Shown in pieces: positions 8,830 through 18,101 of a stretch of 64,000 bases of DNA; the first letter of the stretch is position 1, and every line of letters starts with the position of its first letter. The notes beneath the pieces are model-generated. The model searched no databases, was not told the DNA's origin, and was given only the letters and a program-made list of their open reading frames with translations. Made by a program: the position numbers and the translations under genes. Source of the stretch: Methanoculleus sp. UBA430 (lineage in GTDB: Archaea; Halobacteriota; Methanomicrobia; Methanomicrobiales; Methanoculleaceae); assembly GCF_002506585.1 (NCBI RefSeq), contig NZ_DAXW01000009.1:198346-262345 (forward strand), in the 5' to 3' direction.

Positions 8830-10261
8830 AGCTCTCCCGGCAGACGAGCGGATCCGGGACGCGATCACAGCGGGGGCGATACGTCACCTGCTGCGCGAAG
8901 AGGACCCACGGCTCCGGAACTTCCAGCTCTGCAACGCATGCGGCTCCTGCACGCCCTACTGCACGGCACAGATCAACGATCCCGGGACGGAGAGAGACTG
9001 GGGATACCTTGCACGGAAGGTGACCGCCGCCCTCCAGGCAGGTAGGTGCCCGGATATCGACCTCTCCGACTGCGTCCAGTGCTATTCCTGTGAGACTGCC
9101 TGCCCACGATCCGTCAGCATCGGTGGGATCATCAACGCGGTATACGAGGCGGAGCATGCGCAGCCGCTCTTTAGAAAAATGCTCCTCGACCGGGGGTGCC
9201 TCCCCCCTCCCGCCTTCCTCCCGCTGTACACCGGCAGGGGCCGGTTCAGGAAGTTCGTCGCAAAGGCCGCCCTGCGCCCGTCCCCGGTGGATGCGAGGGC
9301 CGTCGACGAGGTCCGGAAGATGCTGCTCCACCCCGTCCGGGCATCGACGTTCTCCCATCCAGGCGGGCACGTGCCAGAACGGCCCTCCGCCCCCCCGGAT
9401 CGAGTCGTTCACCTCACCTCCTGCTGCGCCTTCAACTACCCGGGCTCCGACCTCTCGCAACGGGCGATCCTCACCTCGCTCGGGATCCGGTATGAGACCT
9501 CCGGGATGCAGACCTGTTGCGGGGGAGCGCCTCATTACATGGGCAGCGCAGGGTTTGCGGACCGGCTGCTCCTCACCGCCCGGAACCTCAGTGTCTTCCA
9601 GGATACGCCCGGAGCGGGCGACGAGATCGCTATCACCGGGATATGCCCGACCTGCAGCGACTCGTATGCGTCCACACTGAAGCTGCTCTCCGGGAACGGG
9701 AACAGAGCGGCGGTGAACGAGGTGCTGGGCCGGATCGGACGGCATGTGGGCGATCCGGGGGTCTTCCGGGTCGCAAACATACTCGACCTCTACCCTCTCT
9801 ATCTTGACGAACTCCGGCGGCTCGTCGAGACGCGGCTATCGAGGCTGCGCGTCGGGGTGCACGTCAGCTGCCACTACCGGAAGATGAACGGCAGCCTCGC
9901 CGTCCCGCCGGGGCTGCGGGACCTTGCGGCGGTCACCGGGGCGAAGGTCGTCAGGAGCGAGATGGAGCACTACTGCTGCGGCGGGGTCAAGAACCTCTTC
10001 GACCGGCACCTGACGTTCCCTGTCGAGGGACTCTCCCGATTAAACCAGATGGTCTACCAGGACTTCGTGCAGCAGCATCTGGACGTGATGGTCGTCGACT
10101 GCCCGGGGTGCGAGCTGGTCTACGACCACATGGGGGTGCCGGTACTTCATATTACCGAGCTCCTCGCGCTCTCGCTGGGTGCCGACCCCCGGGAGACGGT
10201 CCGTATCCAGGGCCACCTGACATCGCTCAAACCGGCACTCGGCCGGATCGGGCTTTTGTAA
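8819..10261 (+). CDS. Heterodisulfide-reductase-like protein, HdrC-HdrB fusion
   Basis: The 480-residue protein joins an HdrC-like ferredoxin part to an HdrB-like part. Residues about 38-110 contain two 4Fe-4S motifs, CNACGSCTPYC and CVQCYSCETACP. The rest carries two CCG domains (TSCCAF...TCCGGAPHYM, and SCHYR...YCCGGVKN...DCPGCEL), the ligand set that holds the non-cubane clusters in HdrB. In Hdr complexes these reduce CoM-S-S-CoB at the cytoplasmic face; this orphan has no hdrA, mvhD or hdrDE beside it. It may act on another disulfide or pass electrons to a partner elsewhere. Start ATG 8819 has AGGGA eight bases upstream. The substrate is unknown. Confidence 0.82.
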   Translation: MLSKALPADERIRDAITAGAIRHLLREEDPRLRNFQLCNACGSCTPYCTAQINDPGTERDWGYLARKVTAALQAGRCPDIDLSDCVQCYSCETACPRSVSIGGIINAVYEAEHAQPLFRKMLLDRGCLPPPAFLPLYTGRGRFRKFVAKAALRPSPVDARAVDEVRKMLLHPVRASTFSHPGGHVPERPSAPPDRVVHLTSCCAFNYPGSDLSQRAILTSLGIRYETSGMQTCCGGAPHYMGSAGFADRLLLTARNLSVFQDTPGAGDEIAITGICPTCSDSYASTLKLLSGNGNRAAVNEVLGRIGRHVGDPGVFRVANILDLYPLYLDELRRLVETRLSRLRVGVHVSCHYRKMNGSLAVPPGLRDLAAVTGAKVVRSEMEHYCCGGVKNLFDRHLTFPVEGLSRLNQMVYQDFVQQHLDVMVVDCPGCELVYDHMGVPVLHITELLALSLGADPRETVRIQGHLTSLKPALGRIGLL

Positions 10262-10485
10262 CCCCCGGCAACGGTGAGCAGAGGGGCGCCGGCCCCCGGT
10301 GCTCTCCCTCCGCCGCACGGAGAGCATGCAGCCTCCAGAAGGACGAGAGGTGCGCATACATTGGCCCACCAGAACCACCGGCAATCCGGCTTTAAGAGGG
10401 TTATTACCGCAAATCTCTTATCTACAGGAATATGAGTTTGTTTACATAATTTCCACCGAATAATATTCTTGAGGGGCAAATTCAT

Positions 10486-12075
10486 ATGAGCATTGTAGAT
10501 TCGGTGTCTACTCAACCGGAAGAGACGTTTCAGATCCTCGACGAGCCGGGTGTGGGCATCTTTGTGCTCAATCGGGATATGCAGGTGACCTGGGTAAACG
10601 CTTACGCCAGGGAGATCCTCTCGGCCAACGAGGATGAACTCCTGGGATCCGATATCTGCCAGGTCCTCGATACTCACCTGATGCCGCTCGTAGACGAGGA
10701 GGAAGAGACAGGGAAACTCCTCGCCGCGGTTGGTGCCGGAGACGAGGTGCCCTGCCTCGACCTCCGGGTGCAGGACGGCCAGGGAGAGGCACGCCGCTAC
10801 GTCTACTCTAGTCGGCGGCTGAACCGGGAGCCGTTCGCAGGGATGTGGGTGCTCCGGATACGGGACGTCACCGGCAGGAAAACGAGCGAGCGGCTGCTCT
10901 CCGCAAACAGACAACTTCATATCCTTAACCAGATCATGGGGGTATCCGCATCGTCCCTCTCGCTCGACGAGCTGCTTGAGGCGTCCCTCTCAAAGACGCT
11001 GGACCTGATCGGCTTCGATATCGGGCTGACCTGCCTCCTGAACCCGGAGAGGACGCTCGCGCTGACGCGCTACCACCACGCCGTCCCGGCGGAGTTCCTC
11101 GCCCGAAACAGGGCGATAAAAGTCCACCACTGGCCCTGGAACTTCGTCTTTATTGCCGGGCAGCCGCGCTATCTTGAACTCTGCAGCGAGCCGGGCACGA
11201 TCGAGCGAGATATCCTTGCATCGCTCGGGGTCGCCACCCTTGCCTGCATCCCTATCCTTGCGGAGTCAGTCGTGGTCGGCGCGCTCTTTCTCGGGAGCAG
11301 GGAAAGAGATAGACTGCAGGATGAGGAGCGCCGCCTTCTTGAGTCAATCGGGAACGAGATCGGCTCGGGGGTCCTCCGGAGCATGCTCCACAAGCGGCTG
11401 GAGGCAGCCCACCGCGAGACGAACCTCTACCTCGACATCATGACCCACGACATCAAGAACGCGGGGAACGTCGCGAGCCTCTACTGCGACCTCTTGCTCG
11501 ACATGCTCGAAGGAGACGCCGCAACATACGCGAAGAAACTCAAGGAGAGCGTCAGGAAGAGCACGGGCATCCTCCAGAACGTCTCGACGATCCGCCGCAT
11601 CCACCAGGAGCCGCCCGAACTCGCACCGGTCCACCTCGGCCACGTCATCAGGGCCGGGCTCGACCGCACCCCGGACACGAGCGTCTCGTTTGAGGGGGCG
11701 TCGGCCGAGGTCTGGGCCGACGACCTGCTCCCTGAGATCTTTACGAACCTCATCGGGAACGCCGTTCAGTTCGGCGGACCGGAGGTCGGGATCACGATCC
11801 GGGTGGAGGACTCTCCCGAAGAGGACCAGATGGTAGTGGTCTCGGTGGAGGATACCGGCCCCGGCATCCCCGACGGGATGAAAGAAGCCGTCTTTGACCG
11901 GTTCAACCGGGGCTACGGAGAAGGGCTCGGCCTCTATATCGTCGGGATGCTCGTTACGCGCTACGGCGGCAGGGTCTGGGTTGAAGACCGGCTCCGCGGG
12001 CGGCCGGACGAAGGGGCGTCGTTCCGTTTCACGCTGCGCGAGGTGGTCCGCACGGGGACCGACGAGACGGCGTGA
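10486..12075 (+). CDS. PAS-GAF sensor histidine kinase
   Basis: This soluble kinase of 529 residues has a PAS domain (about 14-135, with GVGIFVLNRDMQVTWVN), a GAF domain (about 150-300), a HisKA-like helix with His321 in MTHDIKN, and a HATPase domain. The HATPase shows the N box NLIGNAVQF, G1 box DTGPGIP and G2 box GEGLGLYI. No transmembrane segment is seen, so it senses a cytoplasmic cue. The H box is followed by Asn-Ala rather than the common Pro, as in many archaeal kinases. Start ATG 10486 has GAGGGG nine bases upstream. No response regulator is adjacent; the gene is convergent with the MATE exporter, with 9 bases between them. Confidence 0.9.
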   Translation: MSIVDSVSTQPEETFQILDEPGVGIFVLNRDMQVTWVNAYAREILSANEDELLGSDICQVLDTHLMPLVDEEEETGKLLAAVGAGDEVPCLDLRVQDGQGEARRYVYSSRRLNREPFAGMWVLRIRDVTGRKTSERLLSANRQLHILNQIMGVSASSLSLDELLEASLSKTLDLIGFDIGLTCLLNPERTLALTRYHHAVPAEFLARNRAIKVHHWPWNFVFIAGQPRYLELCSEPGTIERDILASLGVATLACIPILAESVVVGALFLGSRERDRLQDEERRLLESIGNEIGSGVLRSMLHKRLEAAHRETNLYLDIMTHDIKNAGNVASLYCDLLLDMLEGDAATYAKKLKESVRKSTGILQNVSTIRRIHQEPPELAPVHLGHVIRAGLDRTPDTSVSFEGASAEVWADDLLPEIFTNLIGNAVQFGGPEVGITIRVEDSPEEDQMVVVSVEDTGPGIPDGMKEAVFDRFNRGYGEGLGLYIVGMLVTRYGGRVWVEDRLRGRPDEGASFRFTLREVVRTGTDETA

Positions 12076-12084
12076 AGGTGTTCT

Positions 12085-13506
12085 TCACGCTGCTGCCGCT
12101 GCAGCCTGCCTACCCCTGAGCCCTGTGGTATAGCGGCGCGCCCAGGCGTACCCGAACACCGCACCGACCGCGTTGCCCGCCGCGACCCCCCACCAGACGC
12201 CGGAGAGGCCGAACCCGAGTTCGATCGCAAAGACCCAGACGAAGAGGGCCGAGAGGACGACGGTCTGCAGGACCGTGATCGTGAGCGACCGTGCGCCGAG
12301 CCCCGTCCCCTGGAAGAACGACGCCGAAACGAACCCGAACCCGATCATCGGGTAGACCAGGCTCATCACCCGGAGGTAGGTTGTCAGTTCCAGGGTTATC
12401 CCGGCACCGTCGCCCGGCGCCGCAAAGAGTGCGGCGATCTGGGGGGCGAAGACGAACATCCCCACCGCGAGGCCGAGCCCGATGAAGACCCCGAGCCTGA
12501 CGGCGTAGAGGAGGGCGGACTCCATCCGGGCATACGCCCGGGCGCCGTAGGTGGCGCCGGTGACCGCGACCACTGCCGAGGATATGGCGAGGATGGGGGT
12601 TAAGCCGATGCTCACGATCCGCCACCCGGTCGAGTAGACCGCGACGCCGTCCGTGCTCGATATCAGGACGATGACGCCGTTCAAGACCAGAGTCATCAGG
12701 GCAAGCGAGAGCTGCTCGACGGCGGCAGGGAAGCCGACCCGCAGGATGTCGCGGGTGGCCCCGGCGTCGGGGACGAACTCCCTGAGGTGAAGGGAGACAT
12801 AGGTATCCCGCTTCACGAAGAGCCAGTAGACCATCGGGACGGCGGCGATGACCTCGGCGATGATCGTCGCCCAGGCTGCGCCGCCGATCCCCAGATGAAG
12901 GGTGTAGATCAGGATCGGGTCGAGGACGACGTTTGCCACTGCTCCGAGCGCCATGGCGTACATCGCCCGTTTTGCGTCCCCTTCCCCGTGCATGAGCGCG
13001 TAGGCGATCTCGCCGAAGAGGAGGGCGAACGTCCCGAGGAAGAGGATCCGGGCGTACTCGGTGGCAAGGCCGGCGGCACTCCCCGCCCCCATCAGGACGA
13101 AGATCTCTTCGGCGAAGAGGGAGAGCGGGATGGTGACGGCGACGGCGAGGACGGTCATCAGGAGGATCGTGTGCATCGCGACGCTGCTCGCGCCGGGCCG
13201 GTTGCGGGCGCCGATCATCCGGGAGAGCGCCGCTTCACCGCCGGTGCCGAGGCCGGTCGCTAACCCGATGGTTATGATGGTAAGCGGGAATGAGAACCCG
13301 ACGGCGGCAAGAGCATCTGCACCGAGGCCCGAGACCCAGAACGCGTCGACGGCGTTGTAGAGGGTCATGAGGGTCATCGCGACCATCATCGGCAGGGAGA
13401 GCCGGATGATGGCGGTCTTCGGATCGGCGAGGAGGAGTTTTGTTCCTTCTGTCTCGTTCTGGTTACTACTTGATGGTGTGTCTTCTTCTGAGTCGCTGGT
13501 TGGCAT
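12085..13506 (-). CDS. MATE-family multidrug/toxin efflux transporter
   Basis: The 473-residue membrane protein has about twelve hydrophobic segments in two six-helix halves, with the family-typical PMMVAMTLMTLYNAVDAFWVSGLG near the N-terminus split by polar turns. Its other landmarks are GEAALSRMIGARN, a fifth-helix ALMHGEGDAKRAM and the second-half GFPAAVEQLSLALMTL. MATE proteins export cationic compounds by Na+ or H+ antiport across the cytoplasmic membrane. The substrate is not predictable. An acidic 24-residue N-terminal tail precedes helix 1. The gene appears monocistronic. Confidence 0.92.
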   Translation of the reverse strand: MPTSDSEEDTPSSSNQNETEGTKLLLADPKTAIIRLSLPMMVAMTLMTLYNAVDAFWVSGLGADALAAVGFSFPLTIITIGLATGLGTGGEAALSRMIGARNRPGASSVAMHTILLMTVLAVAVTIPLSLFAEEIFVLMGAGSAAGLATEYARILFLGTFALLFGEIAYALMHGEGDAKRAMYAMALGAVANVVLDPILIYTLHLGIGGAAWATIIAEVIAAVPMVYWLFVKRDTYVSLHLREFVPDAGATRDILRVGFPAAVEQLSLALMTLVLNGVIVLISSTDGVAVYSTGWRIVSIGLTPILAISSAVVAVTGATYGARAYARMESALLYAVRLGVFIGLGLAVGMFVFAPQIAALFAAPGDGAGITLELTTYLRVMSLVYPMIGFGFVSASFFQGTGLGARSLTITVLQTVVLSALFVWVFAIELGFGLSGVWWGVAAGNAVGAVFGYAWARRYTTGLRGRQAAAAAA

Positions 13507-13779
13507 ACATATCGCCTGCTGGCGTGCCCACGCCGCGGCTTCCCGGTCGAATCCGGGAGCGGTTATAGGGGGGCTGGGACGCCGTGCCGTTCTGTGGCTA
13601 CTGATTGTCAGGTCCGCCCGGTACCGGTGGCCGAACTGAAAACGGCCTTTAAGGGATTATTTCCATCACCTGATTTCCGGGCGGCATACGACAATACAAG
13701 AGAAATATGAGCGCGGATTGGTAAATATACCTTTGTTCCGGGGAAGGGGGGCTCACCCCCGGGAAGGGGCAAAAAAGGT
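13507..13779 (-). other. Intergenic spacer, AT-rich in part
   Basis: The 273 bases between the ATP-cone gene and the MATE gene show no convincing gene. An AT-rich patch at about 13690-13735 and a T run near 13780 follow the ATP-cone gene on its strand and could end its transcript. Confidence 0.3.
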
Positions 13780-14070
13780 TCAACGGGCGGGCGACGCTGC
13801 GATCGCCGCCGCCCCCCGCTTCTTCACGGCACGGTCGTAGAGAATCCAGTTCTCTTCCCACTCCGGATTCCGGTCATGGAACTGCTCGAGCACCCGCCGC
13901 CGGATCTCGCCGGTAGGCATCCCGTCGTAAGCGACCCGTTCGATCGCCTCCCCGATCGCCCGGGCATCCTCCGGCGGTGCGCCTGATTTGAGCGCACTCA
14001 CGATCACCTTCTCCCGCACGAACGGTTCTCGCCTGCCATCAGCCTTGACAACATCGACCACCTCATACAC
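13780..14070 (-). CDS. Stand-alone ATP-cone domain protein
   Basis: The 96-residue protein is essentially one ATP-cone, the nucleotide-binding regulatory module of ribonucleotide reductase and NrdR. It begins VVKADGRREPFVREKVIVSALKSGAP, broken by the typical turn, and continues with the helix region AIGEAIERVAYDGMPTGEIRRRVLEQ. No reductase domain and no NrdR zinc ribbon follow. It may sense ATP/dATP and act on another protein. It lies 33 bases downstream of the geranylgeranyl reductase on the same strand, so the two are probably co-transcribed. The actual partner is unknown. Confidence 0.75.
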   Translation of the reverse strand: MYEVVDVVKADGRREPFVREKVIVSALKSGAPPEDARAIGEAIERVAYDGMPTGEIRRRVLEQFHDRNPEWEENWILYDRAVKKRGAAAIAASPAR

Positions 14071-14103
14071 CTCCAGGTGGTGTCCCGGGTCCGCCCGGGG
14101 GTA

Positions 14104-15210
14104 TTAAGACTTACGGTCAGGCCCGTGCCCGGGTCCCCGCACGCCGCCGTAGACGATGACGTTCCTGATGCCCCGGGCCCCGAGCATGCGCATAGCCTGC
14201 TCGATGAGGAGGTCGGAGGCGAAGACCCGGTCGGCCATTCTCTTCGTCCCCGCGGCGGCCAGGAGTTCCCGGCCCATCGCCGACCGCCACGCCCGCTCGT
14301 AGGCCTCGAGGGGCTCGCCGGCGAGCAGGTGGCGTGCGGTGGCAAGTCCGGCGAGCCGGCCGCAGATCATGGCGGTCGCGATCCCGCCGCCGTTCGAGGC
14401 GACGACCTGCCCCGCGGCATCCCCGACGGCGAGGACGTTGCCGCGGACCGTCGTCTGGATGGGACCGGAGACGGGGACGAACCCGGCCTGGACGTCCCGG
14501 GCGGCAAACCCATGCTGCGAAAGGAACGCCCGGAGGAGGACGGGGACCGGCGGCGCCGGACGTTGCACGCCGAGCCCGACGTTCGCGCACCCCCGCTTCG
14601 GGAAGATCCACGCGTAGCCTCCGGGGGCGACGCGGCTCCCGAAGAAGATCCGGAGGCGGTCGCCGAACTCCCCGTCGACCCGGCAGGTGATGGCGGGGGC
14701 GAGGACCGCGCTCCGCTCCATCCCGGCAAAGCGGCAGACCCGGGAGAGTGGGCCGTCTGCAGCGATCACGATCCTGGCTTCGACATCGCCCCGGCTGGTC
14801 CGCACCCGGCGCCCCTCCCGGCCGAGGAACGTGGTCTCCGGCGCGAGCGCGGCGCCCGCACGGACGGCCGCATCCGCGAGGTGCCGGTCGAAGGCATCCC
14901 GGTCGACGGTATACCCATCGAGATCGAACCCGTACTCCCGGCCCTGCGGGGAGACGGCGATCATGCCCCGGATCGCCCGCCTGACCTGCCCGGGATCGAC
15001 CGGGAAGAGTTCGTCGAGACCCGGGGCGTTCGGGAGCGCTTCCGCGAGCACCGCAGGGGATGCGTTGAACTCCCCGCAGCAGACGGGGGTGCCGATCTCC
15101 TTCTTCCTGTCGATCAGGAGGACGTCGAGCCCCGTCTCCGCCGCGTAGCGTGCGGCGGTGCTGCCGGCGGGGCCTGCACCGACGACGAGGAGATCGCACC
15201 GGTCCTGCAT
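14104..15210 (-). CDS. Geranylgeranyl reductase family flavoprotein
   Basis: This 368-residue FAD-dependent oxidoreductase has the Rossmann motif VVGAGPAGSTAARYAA at residues 9-24, a DRKKEIGTPVCCGEF stretch typical of archaeal digeranylgeranylglycerophospholipid reductases, and the second FAD motif GDAAGQVVASNGGGIATAM. These enzymes saturate isoprenoid chains of archaeal membrane lipids or related prenyl compounds. A UbiA prenyltransferase lies 3 kb away, but the substrate of either cannot be fixed from sequence. The start ATG 15210 gives the usual N-terminus directly before the FAD motif. Confidence 0.87.
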   Translation of the reverse strand: MQDRCDLLVVGAGPAGSTAARYAAETGLDVLLIDRKKEIGTPVCCGEFNASPAVLAEALPNAPGLDELFPVDPGQVRRAIRGMIAVSPQGREYGFDLDGYTVDRDAFDRHLADAAVRAGAALAPETTFLGREGRRVRTSRGDVEARIVIAADGPLSRVCRFAGMERSAVLAPAITCRVDGEFGDRLRIFFGSRVAPGGYAWIFPKRGCANVGLGVQRPAPPVPVLLRAFLSQHGFAARDVQAGFVPVSGPIQTTVRGNVLAVGDAAGQVVASNGGGIATAMICGRLAGLATARHLLAGEPLEAYERAWRSAMGRELLAAAGTKRMADRVFASDLLIEQAMRMLGARGIRNVIVYGGVRGPGHGPDRKS

Positions 15211-15250
15211 CGGTGCTCCCGTAGGAGCAGCGGGATATAAAAGGGTGGGG

Positions 15251-15490
15251 TTATTGGCCGCTACGACTCTTCAGCCGCGCGATCCGCTCAGCGACCCGCT
15301 GCCGGGCCGCCTCGGTCGCCTCGACGTCCCGGCGGACCGTCATCTCCAGGATATCCCCCTCCCGGGCATCGCCGGGGAGGAGGGCGACGGGGAGGGTGAA
15401 ACGGACCGACTCGTCCTCGCGGAGGAGGAGGACGGCGAGTCCCTCCTCGACCCGGTCGAGGCTGACGCAGAAGGTCGACTCCATCTTCAC
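15251..15490 (-). CDS. DUF3006 domain protein
   Basis: This 79-residue protein matches the DUF3006 pattern: a beta-rich N-terminus SLDRVEEGLAVLLLREDE, the PVALLPGDAREGD core and a basic C-terminal helix. DUF3006 genes commonly neighbour ComEC/Rec2-like MBL proteins, as here, where it overlaps the end of the MBL gene by four bases. The biochemical role is not known. Confidence 0.78.
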   Translation of the reverse strand: MKMESTFCVSLDRVEEGLAVLLLREDESVRFTLPVALLPGDAREGDILEMTVRRDVEATEAARQRVAERIARLKSRSGQ

Positions 15491-16755
15491 CCCTCCAGGG
15501 TGCTGACGACTGTCCCGTTCGCGTCGGCGAGCGTGGCGGTGTCGCCGTCGTTGTTCCAGACCGCACTCGACCGGCCCCAGTAGAGGTCGGTCGCGGTGTC
15601 GTTGCCGCTCCCAGAGTGGACGGTGACATCGGCGCCCGAATCAAGGGTGAAGACCGGGAAGGTGTAGGTGTTCCGCATCCCCTCGTCGGCGATCGTCCAG
15701 CCGGTGAGGTCGACCGGCTCCGAAGCCCCGTTCGTGACGGTGACCCATTCCTCCTGGAGGTCAAGCGCCGCGATGGAGACGCGGGTGGCGGCCGCCGTCG
15801 GTGCCGGCGTCGCTACCGGGGTCGGGGTCGGGGTCGCAGTCGGAGTCGCCGCCGCAGGCGTCAGGGTGGCGGCCGGGGCCCCACCGGCCGTAACGGAGAG
15901 CGTCCGCCCGTCGGTGGCGACGACGACCGTCCCGTCAAGGTCGGTCCGGTAGATCCTCGAGCCCGTTGCCTCGATGCGTTCGACCGCCTCCTCGTGCGGG
16001 TGGCCGTAGTCGTTCCCTTCCCCGACATGGATTACGCTGATCGCAGGGCTGACTGCGGCGAGGAAATCGGCCGAAGATCCGTGCTGGCTCGCGTGGTGGC
16101 CGACCTTCAGGACATCGGCATTCAGATCGAGCCCCGCCTCCATCATGCTCTCCTCCGCAGGCTTCTCAGCATCGCCCACGAGAAGATAGGAGATGCCACC
16201 ATAGGTGACCTTCAAGACGACCGAGTCCTGGTTGATGTCGCCGATCGGTTCCGCGGCCGGGTTCAGGACCAGGACCTCAAGGTCGGGGGCGAGGGGAACC
16301 GTCTGCCCGCGTTCGGCGGCCGTATACGGTATCCCCTGCTCCTCGACCAGGACAAGCAGGTTCTCATAGGTCGCGGTGGGGTGGACCTGTGCGGCATCGA
16401 CGAACTCACCGACCGGGAAGGCCGAGATGACGTCGGGAAGCCCGCCGATATGGTCGGAGTGCGCATGAGTCGCCACCACCACATCGAGTCGGTCGACGTT
16501 CTGCTCCTTGAGATATGCGACGACACGCTCTCCCATCCCGCGTTCGCCGGCATCGATGAGCATGGCCTTATCGCGGAACAGAAGAAGGGTCGAGTCACCC
16601 TGGCCGACGTCGATGAAGTGAACGGCGAGGTCTCCGGAGGTCCCCGGGATGATCTGGGGCTGATCTCCTTTGACGAAGCAGCCGGCAGTGAGCAAACAAG
16701 CTATGATGCAGGCACAGAATGCGATGCTGGACAGGTATCTGGGTATGAACGACAT
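15487..16755 (-). CDS. ComEC/Rec2-like MBL-fold lipoprotein with lamin-tail domain
   Basis: The 422-residue precursor has a lipoprotein signal ending in LLTAGC, so it is likely exported and anchored. The metallo-beta-lactamase domain follows, with HFIDVGQGDSTLL, the zinc motif THAHSDHIGGL, GDAEKPAEE and KVGHHASQHGS. A Thr/Pro/Ala-rich linker (about residues 310-345) leads to a C-terminal lamin-tail-like domain (VSIAALDLQEEWVTVTN, LTGWTIADEG). Such secreted MBL proteins are thought to be nucleases; this is inference. ATG 16755 is chosen over ATG 16815 because it places the signal peptide exactly at the N-terminus. It forms an operon with the DUF3006 gene. Confidence 0.85.
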   Translation of the reverse strand: MSFIPRYLSSIAFCACIIACLLTAGCFVKGDQPQIIPGTSGDLAVHFIDVGQGDSTLLLFRDKAMLIDAGERGMGERVVAYLKEQNVDRLDVVVATHAHSDHIGGLPDVISAFPVGEFVDAAQVHPTATYENLLVLVEEQGIPYTAAERGQTVPLAPDLEVLVLNPAAEPIGDINQDSVVLKVTYGGISYLLVGDAEKPAEESMMEAGLDLNADVLKVGHHASQHGSSADFLAAVSPAISVIHVGEGNDYGHPHEEAVERIEATGSRIYRTDLDGTVVVATDGRTLSVTAGGAPAATLTPAAATPTATPTPTPVATPAPTAAATRVSIAALDLQEEWVTVTNGASEPVDLTGWTIADEGMRNTYTFPVFTLDSGADVTVHSGSGNDTATDLYWGRSSAVWNNDGDTATLADANGTVVSTLEG

Positions 16756-16979
16756 GCTGCTCAAGAGGTATCGGACTCCCGGGTATAAGTACGCTGGGGT
16801 TTGGCGGAAAAACATTCAAAAGGGAGATTCACCGGGGGTAGACGGCCCATTCCAGATACGCGGCCAACCACCAGAGGAGGAGATAGAAGGCGCCGGATAA
16901 GGAAACGCACAGGATAGAAAGGGTGCGCAGGAATAGAAAGGGTGATATGTGTCGACCGGCACCTCTTATCTGTAAGAGC

Positions 16980-17810
16980 ATGAAAGAGACAGCCCCTCTC
17001 AAGATCTACAATGAGTTCCACGGCGACATTCAGGCGATCTTTCGGTCGAGACTGCTGACGCAGATACTGCTTGTCCTCGGGGACGGGACCAAACCTCTCT
17101 CGGTCCTTCGTGATGTCACGGGGAGTTCGTCGCAAGCGCTCATCCCAAAGATCCGGCAGCTCGAGGCCTTGCATTACGTCGAGTCGGTGCGGGGCGACTA
17201 CGCGCTCACCCCTATGGGCAGGCTCGTCGAACCGGAGATTGGGCGGCTTGCGGCGCTTATGGGGGTATTCCAGCGTCATCGGGAGTTCTGGGTCGAGCAC
17301 GAGATCGAGGGCATACCACCCGGTTCCCTGATAGAGATAGCCCATCTGTACAATGCGGAAGTGATAAGGGACGTTGAGGAGGATATCTTCGCCGTGTACG
17401 CAACTTTTTTGAGCATACTCAAGAAAGCTTCGTGGATCCACGGTGTATCGTCGGTTATGAGCCCGGTCCATGCAAATGTGATTACAGAGGCAATTCTGGA
17501 CGGGAAAGAGGTTGAACTCATCGTCTCCCAGGAACTTGCTCCCAGACTGATCGATGAGCAGTATAGCGCTCTGCGGAGGGCTGTAAATGGACATACCAAT
17601 TTCAGAATATACATCTCCTCCGAGCCAATCCGCCTTGGGATGACGGTGACTGACGCATATCTATCGTTAGGCCTGTATAAATATGATACGAACTCCTATG
17701 ATGCCGCCACGGACTTCGTCAGCACCGACACGGCGGCGGTTGCCTGGGGCGAGCGACTCTTCAAGCGCTATAAATCGACCGCCAGAATACTGCAAGTGTC
17801 CCCGGAATAA
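16980..17810 (+). CDS. FilR1-like winged-helix transcriptional regulator (DUF1724)
   Basis: This 276-residue protein has an N-terminal winged helix (about 10-85; LRDVTGSSSQALIPKIRQL as recognition region) and a C-terminal DUF1724 domain ending in RLFKRYKSTARIL. The architecture matches the FilR1/methanogenesis-regulatory family common in Methanomicrobia, which binds DNA in the cytoplasm. The effector is unknown. ATG 16980 gives the standard N-terminus; an upstream ATG at 16923 would add a basic extension without family support. It diverges from the MBL lipoprotein gene, with a shared regulatory gap of about 225 bases. Confidence 0.85.
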   Translation: MKETAPLKIYNEFHGDIQAIFRSRLLTQILLVLGDGTKPLSVLRDVTGSSSQALIPKIRQLEALHYVESVRGDYALTPMGRLVEPEIGRLAALMGVFQRHREFWVEHEIEGIPPGSLIEIAHLYNAEVIRDVEEDIFAVYATFLSILKKASWIHGVSSVMSPVHANVITEAILDGKEVELIVSQELAPRLIDEQYSALRRAVNGHTNFRIYISSEPIRLGMTVTDAYLSLGLYKYDTNSYDAATDFVSTDTAAVAWGERLFKRYKSTARILQVSPE

Positions 17811-18101
17811 CCTATTTTTCGATCTCCAATATCCGGCGACCGACTGAGATCCGTGGTAGCGTGATCGCTCCACGGCCGGCCAGGGATAACAGATCTTCTC
17901 GAATACAGCCATCCCCCTCAAGTACCGTTACTACCGGCCAGGGACAAGCCGGAACAGAGTGTGACCACTCAAGGTAGCGGAGGTACACCTCGCATGCTCA
18001 CGCAATCTCTCCGGAGCACCGCGCTCAGGCACCCGCATTAATCGAACTGATGAATCTTCATCATCGTAAGAAATGTTCACATCATTTATCACAAATAATT
18101 C
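17811..18101 (+). other. Intergenic region upstream of ubiA-like gene
   Basis: These 291 bases contain no convincing gene. The last 40 bases are AT-rich and include ATTTATCACAAATAATTC just before ATG 18102, a probable promoter for a short-leader or leaderless transcript. Confidence 0.3.

Noticed and set aside
14077..15240. Long plus-strand open frame opposite the geranylgeranyl reductase
   Set aside because: High-GC antisense shadow; the minus strand has clear FAD motifs and family landmarks.
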